Source of the DNA: Catonia carolina
Taxonomy: Eukaryota; Arthropoda; Insecta; Hemiptera; Achilidae
NCBI GenBank assembly: GCA_035578175.1
Contig: JAQMRL010000006.1
Span: 59,065,001-59,129,000 of the forward strand
Length of the DNA stretch: 64,000 bases
Direction of reading: 5' to 3'
Shown: positions 33,826 to 45,940 of the stretch, one piece after another
Position numbering within the stretch: position 1 is the first letter of the stretch
Layout: each line of letters begins with the position of its first letter
The notes under the pieces: generated by a model
What the model was told of the DNA's origin: nothing
What the model saw: only the letters and a program-made list of their open reading frames with translations
The model's database searches: none
Program-made: the position numbers and the translations under genes

Positions 33826-35129
33826 AATACAACACAAAAATTTCTTTCATGGTATAATCAATAACTGATAAATGGCATAATTAATTATATTTGTGTTATT
33901 CACAATGTTTTATGGTGATTCCTAAGGTGGACAGGTGCAAAATTATGTACTAGATAATTTTGCTAGTTTTAATATTAAGTAAATCATCCTAAGGGTTGAT
34001 TTATAGTTCCTTCAATATTAAGTCAAGTGGAGTACAATAAGGTTTTCAAAACTTTCCTGCTGCTAATGTATTGAAGAACTAGAGAAGCCCATCCATTCCC
34101 TGCGTAAAATTAATAAAGTGGTGGTTATGTTTTTTTTTTTTTGCTATAAGTTAATTAGCATTTTATAAGATCAGTTCAAAAATAAAATCGTTTCAAAATT
34201 AAATTTTGATGATAAATTTCTGAGTACTCAAAAAATTATCTTTAAGCTGAGATCACAAAAAATAAATTTGTTGCATATAAGCCAAGGTGTACATAACTTT
34301 TCCTAATAGATTTTGACTGCAATCTTTCTAAAATTTGATGTTCGATTTTGTAGGAATACCTTAAGGTTGAATTTTTTATGTCAGAAATGGTTTTAAAAAT
34401 GATTCATACAATTTTTTTATTGTTTGATTGTTGACCAATGTATTATACAAGAATTTAGATATAAGACTAGATGTTTTTTTGTAAGTATAGACCTATGCCG
34501 TTTAATTTTAAATTAATTTCAGACATTTTCCTCACAACAATTAAAGAAGAAATATTTCTAGAATGAGAAAAAAATACTGTCAACGCCTATAAGACCATCT
34601 AAACCACTTAGCCTTAGACCTTCTTGATATTCATAGCTCACGTGTCAATGTAAGATTGAAACGAACTGATTTTCTAAATTTAAGTGAGAAATTTAAAATG
34701 TATTATTAAATTATTAATTCCAATTATATAAACTTTTATAAGGTATTCACTATGTTAAACTATGTTATCTAATAATTATTATTTTGTGATTCAGTAAGGA
34801 TGTGTGTGTGTTTGCGCGTGCGTGTGTGAATTTGTTGTTCGTAATTTGTTAGCTTTTAAGTTGCTAATCCGTGGGTTATTAACTTATCCACTGATAAATT
34901 CTCTATATTTAGCTGTATTACTTATTGTTCATACATGAACAGATCATACATTTTTTTCATTTATATGTATTAAAACAAAAGAAAATTTAATTAATAATTT
35001 TTCCAGTGCTTTAAATAATTCTAACAGTACGAGCAATTGTCAAAATATTATTTATTATTTTATTTATTTATTTGTTTATTTATATTTCATACATTTATAT
35101 CATTATATTTTTTCTGTTACTTTTTCTCG
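33826..35129. other. AT-rich spacer with (TG)n
   Basis: A short GT-rich tract (GTGTGTGTGTTTGCGCGTGC) lies near 34801-34830. Nothing else recognised. Confidence 0.45.
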
Positions 35130-35425
35130 TATACTGCCAATTTTAGACAATGTGAGGTGGCTTTAGCCGTTTCTGCAAGTTCTTTTTGCCGCCAAATTCT
35201 TAGCATTTGCTCACTGTAGGCTTTTATCCTTTCTATGTCCATCCGGTGTTCTGTTTTTACTCTTCATGGAAGCACATGAAGTCCGTAATTAATTGCTTGA
35301 ATTTGGTTCGGTTTATTAATTTTCTCTATCTATTTCGGTCTTCTCAATACGTTTTGTCTTCTTTAAACCGTTTATCCGACACCTTAGGTTTATTTTTAAG
35401 TGTCAAAATGTTTTTTGTCACCAGT
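35130..35425 (-). pseudogene. LINE C-terminal fragment
   Basis: Reverse-strand pieces read RTKFKQLITDF, then (next frame) ERIKAYSEQMLRIWRQKELA and ETAKATSHCLKLA. This matches the conserved R-KF--LI...W-EERK-AYSE-M--YW end of the LINE family seen at 2703, 30933 and 62150. Frameshifted. Confidence 0.6.
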
Positions 35426-36059
35426 AGTCACCCGTAATATATGTTTTATTATTACATTGTCATATGGCAATAAATATTAAAGAAATTTAAATTGAGTTAT
35501 AATGTTGGGAAAAATATAATATTATCTTTTTTTGTTACGGTATCAGGTGAAACATATAGTAGAATTCAGTTGAAATGATTGGTTGATATATTAGATTATT
35601 ATTTCCAGAGTATGAAGAAGATATAGATGGTATGCGGGTGAGTAGCAGTAGTAACAGCAGATTCTACTATCAATAAATCCTGGGGCGAGCTCCCAAGGGT
35701 GAGATTTCGCCCCTACAAACCTGTCATATTTCCGCCAAACCTAACCCAATTGTCTCCGAGTTATGACCCCATGTCTTGATTATCACTGATCCTCCAGAAA
35801 CATAACACGCACTACTGTCCTCGTACTTTCATCTCTATCAATGCATTTAATCCATTTTCAGATTCCTCACAAACTTGAACCTGTATAACTCTTCGAGTTA
35901 CATCAAAATAATAACTAAAATAACACTTCATATCATTTGACTAATAATTGGTCCACTAAATACATAAAAAATACAACATCTATTTTAATTTCTAACTTTG
36001 TGAAACTTTTGAACATAGTGAGTTTCTGGAAAATTCAAATTCAAAAATATTAAATGTCT
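35426..36059. other. Spacer containing an exon-like mini-segment
   Basis: 35609-35637 (29 bases) sits between a pyrimidine-rich ATTATTTCCAG and a strong donor G|GTGAGT; see findings. 35660-35830 is less AT-rich (GGGGCGAGCTCCCAAGGGTG) but carries no frame. Confidence 0.3.
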
Positions 36060-36235
36060 GTAAAATCGGTAAAATAAATGGTATTTCTTAAGATTCGGCC
36101 TTAGTATAAAATTTACCACAAAAGTGTATATAAATTAAGTTGTAGGAATTATAAAATCTTTTATTTCTAGCATTGTCATTGACTCGTGATTAAAATTATT
36201 TACATTAGCTAGAGAAAATCTTGTGAATGATTCAC
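36060..36235 (+). repeat. Copy of the 20.9-kb repeat unit
   Basis: AAATCGGTAAAATAAATGGT, CTTAAGATTCGGCCTTAGTA and AAAGTGTATATAA match the units at 20871-21215. Confidence 0.45.
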
Positions 36236-37689
36236 ACCAGATATTTAATTATATCAGTAACATGAAGAAGTTGAAGATCAATGTCTAATAGATCAATTCG
36301 TACGTACCACTGGGATTTAATGATTGTCCTTAAGTATCTTAGATTGAGCTGCTTGCATGCAAACCGAAATATTTCAATATTCAACATACTTATTGTGACA
36401 TTGTACAGTGATATTCTAGAAATGGTTGAGGGACTAGATTGTATCGTATGAAGTGGTGTGTATTGAACAAGAATAAAGGATTGCGATGAATGAAAATTGT
36501 TGAATAGGAATTCTCGGAAATCGAAACTTATGGAAACGTTTGTATTTTATTTCTTTTACTATGTTCTGGTAAAGTTGTAAAATTTTTAGAAGGCTCTAGA
36601 TTCTTCAGGAAACTATCAGACCACAGTTATAAAACACTTAACGCTTTTGTAGTGAGTTAGTGAATACTTGAAATGTGAATGGAAAGTTTTGTCGGGAAGT
36701 CCGAAATAGTGACGTTACAGGACCGGTTGTGAAGTACTTTAATAATGCATATGGTAGTAGCAAGTTAGTTTGGATAGGTAAATTAATTGTTTTGATTGTT
36801 GAGTTACGGAGTCTTAATTACAGTCAAGTTTATTAAAGCTTAAGTTGTATAATTAATTTAATTGAAATAATCTAATTGTATAATTTATTAGCCTAAATTT
36901 AATAAATAAATATTAATTGTATCAATAAATAATTGTTATAATTTTTAAAATGTTCTCTTTGTTGTTTATTAAACCAAGATATTGAACGAACCTAGGCTTT
37001 CGTATACAATGCATACAAAGACACTAATAAATTTATAGATACCAATTTATGTTTGAGTTGTAGGCCTAAGTGAGAATATTTTCCAATGCACTTGTAAAGA
37101 ATTTTTGTTTGTCGCTTTATTTTGGTGCGATTCTTCCAAAACAATATAATATAATTTTATAAAACTTTGCTTTTGTTTTGATTTGGAACTATGGTGTAAT
37201 TAAAATTATGAACCGTAAACTAAGTGAATAAAAAATAAAACATTGTATTTTTATTGTAATAAAGTAATAATAATAATAATAATATTTAACTGTTTTGCTT
37301 TAAAGGAATCAAGGTGCATTAACGTTATATATTTTTTTTTATTTCATTTTTCCATTATAAATGTACAGTACGTGGATAGAGGAATATTGCATGAGAATAT
37401 TAAATAAATCATAATGTTCTACGCAACACTAAGAGACTATTCAGTCACTGTGTTAACTTATAATTCTTTTTAAATCCAGGTACAATCTTCCAAAATTCCG
37501 TTTTATATGAGACAATTTAATTATGTCTATCTTATAAACGAATTAAACTATTATTAATAACTTTACACCCAATTAAGTTATTATGTCTTCAATATAATTT
37601 CTCATTAAAATAACAATTACTAGAATGACATTATAATTGCGATTATTATTATTAATATTATTTATAAGATAAAAAAACAAAAGTTTATA
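36236..37689. other. AT-rich spacer
   Basis: Contains a short (TAA)n at about 37266-37284. Nothing else recognised. Confidence 0.4.
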
Positions 37690-37900
37690 CATAAATGTGG
37701 TACGAAATCTCGCAAGACATTCTCTTGCCAAAGAAAATAAAGAACAACATAAACTATGCTTAATCATGAGTAAACAATGTAATATGAAAAAATTTTGAAC
37801 ATGAATCAATGACCCTAAATGAAAATCAACTTCTCTTCTACTTAAAAATTCGGAAAATCACTCATTTTTGCTAAATTATGCTCAGTAGAAGAAAAAGCTT
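37690..37900 (+). repeat. Dispersed repeat family E, copy 3
   Basis: CTTGCCAAAGAAAATAAAG, TTAATCATGAGTAAACAATG and TTCGGAAAATCACTCATTTT follow the order of the 14.1-kb copy. Confidence 0.55.
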
Positions 37901-38182
37901 TTAAATGTGTAAATGTGTGAAGAAGCATTCAGATCGTCGTCACGTTCTCTTCAACAATGAAGAATCTCAAAAGTCACTGAATTGACAGATCAGAGACTGA
38001 AAAGTATGAAGCCTTTTGATTTAATGTAAATAGAAAAAAATCTTTGATATAGCCGTAATTATTATGTTTGCTCTTAAATTATCGTACGGGTGTGATCACT
38101 TTAATATCAAAATTTCCACAAGATTATATTTCATGAGATAAAAGCAATTGTATAAAAGTAAAGTAAATAGAAATTTTTGTAC

Positions 38183-38495
38183 TCACCGGGTTGGTCTAGT
38201 GGTCAAGTCATCGCTGCGAGTCAGGTGATCTACAGAGATGAAGGTTCCATGGTTTTAATTCGAGTAAAGGTTGTTACTTTTTTGATGCCAATACTAGACA
38301 GTGATTACCGGTGAATTTTGATGGTTAGTATTCAATTAACCATACGTTCTTAAGAATAGTCAGCCTGAGTCTGTTCAAGACTACATCTCATTTACAGGTT
38401 ACACAGAGTCGTCTACATCCTCATCTCTTTGGGTCTTGATTTTGTTTATTGTTCTAAACTGAACAGATTTCAAAGTGCACACAGTAGTGTTTAAA
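38183..38495 (+). mobile_element. SINE2, full-length copy
   Basis: A box TTGGTCTAGTGG and a degraded B box (GGTTTTAATTCG), then the family body to TTTCAAAGTGCACAC. Flanks AATAGAAATTTTTG and AATGGAAATTATGG may be an eroded target duplication (three mismatches). Confidence 0.8.
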
Positions 38496-38499
38496 AATG

Positions 38500-40358
38500 G
38501 AAATTATGGAAGATTTTTGAAAATGTTTCTGTAAATATTAACCGTGTTATGGTAGTCTATATCAAAAATTATACATTTCATAATTATACAAGAAAATGTT
38601 ATCATCAAGTTATGAGGAATTTTCTTAAATTTTTAATTCAAATAAGCCTGTTAAGAAAGTATTTTGAAAAAATCACTTCTGAATCTATTAGAAATTGTCT
38701 TGAAGATTATTTACTGGTTGTTTCATAAATTTTATTACTAATATTCCAAAATAATAATAATTTTGTTGAATTATTTCTGGTTATTTTAATAATGATTATT
38801 AAGGAAATTTTCATGATACATTTGTCCAGATATTTTTTTAACTTCTCCTTCTTTTTTGGCATCATCATCTTCATCTTCAGTTCGTTAACAAGAAATATTC
38901 ACTTGTTTCAATAGTACGAAGAAAATATAACAAAAACAAAACAAGAGCTCGTGTTTATCAGCATTAATTAAGGAGTCACAGTCAGGTGAATGTAGATATA
39001 AAAGAGTTTGTTCTTTCTTTTAGTTAAACGAAGAGAGTATTTTAGAGTGGGATGGAGATAAAGAGCTTAAAACAAAGTAAAGAAATCAGAGTTCAACATC
39101 ACCAAACTACCACACATACTATAACAAACACTTCTTATTCTTATTATTCTGCTTCTTCAACAACTAACAAAATGCCACCATGATTTTCATGATCGTCATC
39201 GCACTACTGGTGGTACCACAGCCAGATAGATAATGTTGTTCTTCTATTTTTGTATAAGTGTGTATGTATATACGTACAAAACAAAGAAATAAATAGTATG
39301 TATTGAAAGAGAAATAAAGATAGAAATATCTTATAGTAGAATTAACTATCGTTTTCTTTCTCGGTTTGTTGTTCTCGTATATAGTACTACAGTTTTGTTG
39401 TCTTAAAAAAGAGTTGCTAATGAACTGACCGCTGTTGAACTATGTGTGTTTTGTTTGTTAGTTTAGTTTTGTTTTTTTACTATAGTTTAGTTGTTAGTAA
39501 GGCTGTAGCAGGACGGTTAAACTAGTACCAGATTAAGTACGATCTATATATCAGTAGTAATTAAGAGCATCTCTATATATGTACTATAATGCCACTGTAA
39601 TGGGATATACAGTTAAGTTAGAAAATATATTTTTAAAAATACATAAAGGAAGGTGTGGCAAAATATTTTGTGTGTTTTTTCTTAGTTAAAAATGAATTGA
39701 AAAAGAAATAAAAATATATCATGAAATTTTAGATATATAAAACATAAAATTTTAGGTCTTTTTCAATGTCCTTAGCAAATGTTTTTTTTTATTTATTTAT
39801 GAAATTCACAATCTGTTAGAAACAATCAGTGAATGTGATATCACAAAATTTGAGAAAAATTAACATTTTATACAAACGTGAGTGGAGACACAGTCCAGTG
39901 ACAGAACTCCGACGTGAATAGACAAGTGTAGCATTTAGAACATTGTAATAGATAGTCAATTACAGTACTACGTTAGTAGATGAGGTCCCGGCTCCATTGA
40001 CGTTTCAGACGTCTTATTGGATTGTTTGGTAGAGTCTGCGTAGTCAGATTTGAGATCAATGGGTTATGGTGGTTCACGAGTTTCTTCCTAAATTTTGTAT
40101 ATAGTTTTAAGAAAACGTCATTTATGTAGGGTACGTTTAGGTCTGAGTGTAGCTTTCTATTGGTTACATAATATGGGGCGTTAACTGTCCTCCGTAAAAG
40201 CTTTGATTGGAAACGCTGAATCGTTATTAATATTATTAATTAATATTATTAATTGCAAATGTTATTAATATTTTTAATTTTGTGATTAAGAAATAAATTA
40301 TTAAAAGTTTCATCTGGAGTGTAAAACCTACAGATTATAAATAAATCTAATATTAAAT
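38500..40358. other. AT-rich spacer
   Basis: No gene recognised. 39890-40050 is slightly richer in GC (GAGGTCCCGGCTCCATTGAC). No repeat match in the window. Confidence 0.4.
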
Positions 40359-40366
40359 ATGTAGAC

Positions 40367-41291
40367 CGGTGGTTCTTAGATGGTGGTACGTCGTATCACT
40401 GGTGGTACGCAAGAACGTATCAAGTGATACTGAGATGGAGACATCTGAGAAGATAGGCGTTGCACAGTGGATACCAGAGAGAGTAGGGGCAGCGATGCTT
40501 CAGGATGAGGAGAGCTGAAAATTAGTCGCTCAGTTTGCGGAGAGGATGATCGGGAGTTTGCGGAGGAAGGAGATATCAGGAGATCAGCGGTATCGCCTTC
40601 TCCCACAGTAAATCAATCCTGTCCCGATCTCAGAAAGTAGGCACTCTAATTTCCTGAGCTGGTGATGAAAGAAATGAATGAGAGTAAGAGAGTGCTCCGC
40701 TGACACTGTGTAAATTTTTTAACCCGACATTTCCCTTGTAGTATTTTATATACAGTTCCGGGGGACGTGGAGAGTTGTTTGCCGATGTCGGATCAAGTGG
40801 CCAGGTGGCGGGTTTTTTGTTGGTAGGCGGTTGCAGTCTCCTTAGGGCTGGACTAGGACGCCTCAATTGAGTCCAACCCTCATCGTGAGGAAGTGAACAT
40901 GAGTTTTTCTCGCCACCTTGGATTAAAAAAAGTGATGCGCGAACAGGTAGACAAAACCTTTATTTACAAAATAAAATATAAAATTAATCTCTCACTTCAT
41001 TAAATCAAAATTTTGATTCTAGAACGTATTAAAAAGAGTAATATTTGTACAAGGTAAGAAGAAGTGGATTCACATTAGATAGGTTAATTTATATTTATTT
41101 AGAAGTACGATTTCTGCGAGGAATCGACAGTCTGCAGTGTAACAAGATCGTACACCCCTCCTTCACCGACGCCATGCTTCATCCCTGCATAGAGATTCCT
41201 AACGTAATCCATCTTGGGAAAAAATAGTGGTACACCTAGATTTCTGAAAATTTCAATTGGTACCCAGGGACAAAAAGGCTGAGAACCCCTG
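40367..41291. mobile_element. Non-autonomous hAT element, 925 bp
   Basis: The left end CGGTGGTTCTTAGATGG and the right end, read inward CAGGGGTTCTCAGCCTTTTT, are hAT-type termini sharing the GGTTCT core; sub-terminal GGTACG/GGTACC motifs occur at both ends. The flanking octamers ATGTAGAC (40359-40366) and ACCTAGAC (41292-41299) agree at 6 of 8 positions, fitting the 8-bp hAT target duplication. Inside is an unusually GC-rich 40.4-40.9 kb part with reverse-strand open frames of under 80 codons and no transposase motif. Confidence 0.6.
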
Positions 41292-41458
41292 ACCTAGACA
41301 CACAAATCCAACACGGATTATTATAAGGTAAAGAAAGGTCTGACCAATTATTAAAAGCAAAAGAAAACCAGATACTTAAAGAAGAACATCTTCAAAACTT
41401 CTAGGAGAGCAAAATCTGATTCTAAACATTTTTTGGTAAGAATTTTGTAATTCTTATA

Positions 41459-41826
41459 GTGAGTATTGAATTATTTGCGCTTGATCATTAAGATCCCAGG
41501 GCTACAAAATATAGTTCTGTTTCTTATCACATGGTCACCCAATTATATGACTGAAGCATTTAAGAACAGAAGAGGTACAAGTGTAAAAGACACTTATCAC
41601 AGTTATCTCCTCTGAGAGTAATGAATTTTAATTATACAGCCAGACCCTGTGATGAATGAAGTGTCGGTGTCATTTGTAAGGTGAAAAGTAGATACTTTTC
41701 GGAGGTCTCGGCATGGTGATAAGCATACTTTTCCACTCAGTGAGGAAGGCATGGTAAACCACATTACTCCCCATTTTACTTAGTAAGATTCAAACCAGCC
41801 ATTCAGCTAATGACCTAAACTAGAAC
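41459..41826 (+). mobile_element. SINE1, near full length
   Basis: Sense copy with flanks AATTCTTATA (41449-41458) and AATTCTTTATA (41827-41837), a target duplication with one inserted base. Internal frame shifted. Confidence 0.82.
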
Positions 41827-41938
41827 AATTCTTTATATGTTTGACAAAATATTGAACTTTTACAAACAAAAAATTATGAAATTTACAAAGAATTAGTAAC
41901 TAATGATATCTTGTTCACCCAAGATATCATAATCATAA

Positions 41939-42037
41939 TCTTCTTTTTCTTCTTCTCCTCCATCTCCTTCTTCTTCTTCTTCTTCTTCTGTTTCTTTTTC
42001 TTCTTCATCTTCTTATTCTTCTTCTTCTTCTTCTTGC
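41939..42037. repeat. (TTC)n microsatellite
   Basis: Imperfect TTC/TCC/TTT triplets on the forward strand. Confidence 0.95.
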
Positions 42038-42490
42038 TGTAAATCTTTGAAGAATCACTACCAACAGGTCATAAATAAATTGGGAATAATTGAGAGACCC
42101 TTGTAAACGTAGGGTGGCTTCCTACGATAACATATAGTAAACAAGAGATAGGCTACTGAGAGAAAGAAAACTGTTGTTAAACCTTTGTCGGAAGTAAGAC
42201 AAAAAGATAAGTGGGTTATCCAAAACACAGGTAGGTAAAAACATACAGTAGATAAGTAGTTTATAATAGAACTGACGCAATGTGGTCCAAAACTAACAGT
42301 ACTATTGCAAACTACGCACAAAACCAGCCAAAAAGATAACATTCAACCTATTCCAACAATTAAAATGGCAAAATTTCATCTTGATCGCTCAGTGAGTACT
42401 ATTTAAGCTCCTAAGCTGAAAGTGCTGAGTTTGAAAACATCTGTGATCTAAATGTACACTAATGTTCTATTATGTAAGTGTTGTAAAAAG
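42038..42490. other. AT-rich spacer between two pyrimidine tracts
   Basis: Nothing recognised. Confidence 0.4.
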
Positions 42491-42757
42491 TTCTTCTTCT
42501 TTATCTTCTTCTTCTTCTTCTCCTCCTCCTGCTCCTGCTCCTCCTCCTCCTCCTCCTCCTCCTCCTCCTCCTCCTCCTCCTCCTCCTCCTCCTCCTCCTT
42601 CTTCTTCTTCTTCTTCTTCTTCTTCTTCTCCTTCTTCTTTTTCTCCTTCTCCTTCTTCTCCTTTTTCTTCAACTTCTTCTTCTCCTTCTTCTTCAACTTC
42701 TCCTTCTCATCTTCTTCTTCAACTTCTTCTCCTTCTTCGACTTCTTCTTCAACTCCT
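42491..42757. repeat. 267-bp polypyrimidine tract, (TTC)n(CTC)n
   Basis: Almost uninterrupted C/T on the forward strand, with about 20 CTC units at 42538-42598 flanked by TTC-rich arms. Low-complexity open frames on both strands here (poly-Ser/Phe/Pro, poly-Glu/Lys) are artefacts of the triplet repeat. Confidence 0.97.
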
Positions 42758-42961
42758 ATTTTCCGAGCAAGTACATACATATGAAAAGTTTGCTAATCCA
42801 TGACAGACTTGAAGAGTGCGGTCCAGTATTTACCTGGAAGAACCAAAGAAAGCGAAACGGTTGCAAAATCTTGGCAAACATTTTAAAAGCCTAACAAATG
42901 TTCATGGTTTTAAATTACAAAGAAACTGCTGTCATCAGATGGTGAGCATGAATGGCTTGGG

Positions 42962-43460
42962 GATACCTTAAATATTTTGGGGCTGTGAAAAAGCCGTTTT
43001 AAGTGTGTGTGTGACTAGTTGGGAAGAGTCGGTTGGTGAGTGGTAGTTGTCATGACGGTTGATAAGATGGACGTTCGGTGTCTTGTCGTCCAGCGGAGAC
43101 GTCATCTTCTTACCTCGCAGTATTTTGGTGATTAATGCTCCATCGGGACTCAGTGGGCGCACAACGCTCGGTTGAGGGACCGCTGTGGGCAATGACGGTC
43201 CAGTTTGAAGGCGGTTACCCAAGCGGAAGCATCAGCTTCTATTTTTCGGGGTCGTCCATGGTTCTTCATCGGAGTCCGGTAGCCGTATGCCGATGGTTGG
43301 TGTTTGGTCGAAGCTTTAGAACGGAGTGACAATCGGACTCAGTGATACTTCCATTTTAAACTTACCAGAGACCAGTAGTAGAGGCGGTTACTAGATCTCT
43401 GTATTGCCGACCTTTCTTTGTCGGCATACCAGAATCATTATCGGCCGGCTGCTCATTACT
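42962..43460 (-). other. GC-rich coding-like block, unidentified
   Basis: Markedly GC-richer than the surroundings. On the reverse strand three long overlapping segments look protein-like in shifting frames: GMPTKKGRQYRDLVTA, then RLPDSDEEPWTTPKNRS, then GNRLQTGPSLPTAVPQPSVV and LSPDGALITKILRGKKMTSP (43222-42968). A CTG|GTAAGT splice-donor-like site follows the first at about 43374. It could be a frameshifted retroelement ORF1/gag-like region or a decayed exon. I do not recognise a domain. Confidence 0.35.
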
Positions 43461-43499
43461 TACTTAAAGGAGGCAACGGTAACATTGCATTTTTTATTT

Positions 43500-43645
43500 A
43501 TTTTAAGTAGGATCAACAGCTAAGTTATTTGCAACCACACAGGATTAAAAATCAATTGAGTTTAAACATTTCCTAATATTAACAATAAATCGAACACAGG
43601 ACCTACCGCTTTGTTGTATAGCACGTTAATCAATACGCCAAAAAA
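43500..43645 (-). mobile_element. SINE4 copy 3 (tRNA-like head)
   Basis: The reverse strand reads TTGGCGTATTGATTAACGTG, CTATACAACAAAGCGG, GGTCCTGTGTTCGATTTATT, parallel to the head of the copy at 29563-29728. Confidence 0.55.
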
Positions 43646-44437
43646 TAAGTACATTTTCTTTCTGAAACGAAGAATTGCAGTTTCATATTTTGATTTTATA
43701 ATGATCAATATGCCTTTACTTTCATAATTTCAGATTAGAATTAATCTCCTAAGAATAAGAAAATTATACAATGCAGTGTATAAAAATGTACACCCCTCTT
43801 GCCAATTTATAAAATAATATGAAGACCATGAGATTTATATTTGTTTTCATTATAAAAAAAACCAGTAAATTAACTGGAAAAGAACAAGCGTAGTCTACAC
43901 CATTCCATAAGTGTGAGTGTGTGTGTGTTGTTTACGTATATATATTTATTTTCTTCTTCTTGAATGAAAGAGGTATGCACCGGACTGTAATCAAGTTTTT
44001 CTATACAAACTTATACATTCACTGGGTGACCCAAAACAATAAAACGTCTAAACTTGAATATTTGATGGTGGATTCTCTCCTTGGATGATGGTTACTGTCC
44101 GAGTAGCTCTATTTAAGAGGACACTTGCATGCTAACGTTACTTCAAAGCAAGAAAGGTGGATCAAGTTCAGCATCCGATTTTAGAACTAGAGTTGTGAGC
44201 CGTAGAGCTCTCCTCGTCAGTTCAGTAGAGTAGATAATCCACCTATCCAAGGCCACCAATTAGAGGGCTAACCTCGAAATCGGGACCATACCGAATATCT
44301 TCGGCAGAAGCTTTTACCCATCCTGATAGCTCCAAATTCTTTTTTGAGCAAAAAAAGAGCTCCAGCTCAACATTATATTTAAGAAAAACTTGAACGTTAA
44401 GAAGATTAGTTTATATCATTTTGTAACTTATAAAGTT
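43646..44437. other. Spacer, partly GC-richer
   Basis: A short (GT)n lies near 43913-43930. On the reverse strand 44350-44240 a stretch reads LSGWVKASAEDIRYGP, protein-like but unidentified and short. Confidence 0.3.
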
Positions 44438-44448
44438 ACAAAAATCTT

Positions 44449-44839
44449 GTGTTGTTTAGGTCATCAGCCGAAAAGCTAGTTTGAACCTGTAGAGGTTTTA
44501 CTACGTAAAACGAGCAGTGAGGTGGTTTACCATTGTCTTCCTCACAGTGGAAAAGTACTTTTATCAGCATGCCGGCCCCTCTGAAAAGCACATATTTTTC
44601 ACTCTGCAAATGACATCATCACTTCACTCACCATAGCGTCTGGCTGTATAATGAAATTCATTACTTTCAGAGGAGATAACTGTAATTAGTGTCTTTTACA
44701 CCTCTACCTCTCCTGTTCTTAAATGATTTAGTCATTTAATTGGCTGACCGTGTGATAAGAAACAGAACTATTTATTTTATCCCTGCACAAACAGATTGAG
44801 TGTAAATATTTTGACATCCAATTGGCTGTTACGGGCAAA
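44449..44839 (-). mobile_element. SINE1, full length, 11-bp target duplication
   Basis: Reverse-strand copy between ACAAAAATCTT at 44438-44448 and 44840-44850. It faces the copy at 44909 head to head. Confidence 0.9.
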
Positions 44840-44908
44840 ACAAAAATCTTATATGCCTACTTTTATCGTTTTTTGTTTTTTGTAACTTATATTTTTTTGG
44901 GTTTTCCT

Positions 44909-45298
44909 TGCCCATTACAAGCAGGTGGTGTGTTAAATTAATTGCACTCAATCTGCTAGTTCCAGAGCTAAAAATAACAGTTCTGTTTCTCATCACATGG
45001 TCAGCCAATTATATGCGTGAACTATTTAAAAACAGAAGAGATAGAGGTATAAAATACTCTACTAGTAGTCACAGTTATCTCCTCTGAAAATAATGAGTTT
45101 CACTAACATTCAGACCCTGTGGTGAATGAAGTGAAGGTGTCATCGGCAGAGTAGAAAGTAGGTGCTGTTTGAAGGGCCTGGAATGCTGATAAGTACACGT
45201 TTCACCTAAGAAAGACGGCAATACCTCACTTCTCGTATTATTAAGTAAAGCCTCTAGAGGTTCAACCCAGCTCTTCGGCTGTTGACTTAAACAACTAT
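44909..45298 (+). mobile_element. SINE1, near full length
   Basis: Sense copy from TTGCCCATTACAAGCAGGTG to GTTGACTTAAACAAC. With the preceding copy it forms an inverted pair with a ~70-base spacer. Confidence 0.85.
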
Positions 45299-45300
45299 AA

Positions 45301-45787
45301 GTTTTATCCTTAGTTTTACAAACATTAAGCATCTGCTTTTTAACAATACAATTTCACTTCTTGTAAGATATAGTTTTTTAAAGATGTATATATAATAGCC
45401 CTACATCTGTCCTGCTGTATAGTGTGGAAACATTTTTCGGTATGCAGTCCATTAGTCCTTTAAAAGCTTTTGAGATTTTTGAGAATTCAGATGAATTATT
45501 TGGCATTCTGTAAACTGAACATGTTATAAACATCGATGTTTTAATACATTTGTGTGTTGATTGTGAGTTTTGAACATAATATAGAGAAGAAAGATTACCC
45601 ATATTGTGCATTAACAAAATGGTGATAAGTAGCAAAATCTCAGACAAATTCTCGAACAAACATGAGTACCCGTATTATTTTGAGGGTTATTCATGATAAA
45701 TGGTGATTAACCGGAGTTGTGGCCAATTTTCAGTGATTAGAGTTGGCATTATAAGAAGTATTTTTAAAGGTCTAAAGATTGAAATAG
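45301..45787. other. AT-rich spacer
   Basis: A 93-codon reverse-strand open frame (45378-45659) has no recognisable motif. Confidence 0.4.
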
Positions 45788-45940
45788 TTGGAGTTTCGTT
45801 GCTCCATTGAACAATGTTATGAACGATTTGACTTGACGAATGTGAAAGGATGGAAGACGCTAGCAAATAGCAAAGAGGATTGGAGGAGGATCGTGGAGGA
45901 ACCCAAAGCTCACATAAAAAATAATCCTTGGCATCCCAAA
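45788..45940 (+). pseudogene. LINE C-terminal scrap
   Basis: VKGWKTLANSKEDWRRIVEE then PKAH fits the 'W..LA..R..WR.IV.EAKAH' ending of some insect non-LTR ORF2 proteins. About 50 residues only. Confidence 0.5.

Noticed and set aside
40376..40866. Two reverse-strand open frames of 76-78 codons as a gene
   Set aside because: They lie inside the non-autonomous hAT element, have no motif, and owe their length to high GC.
42452..42803. Open frames of 110-113 codons on both strands
   Set aside because: Produced by the TTC/CTC triplet repeat; poly-Ser, poly-Pro and poly-Glu/Lys with no domain.
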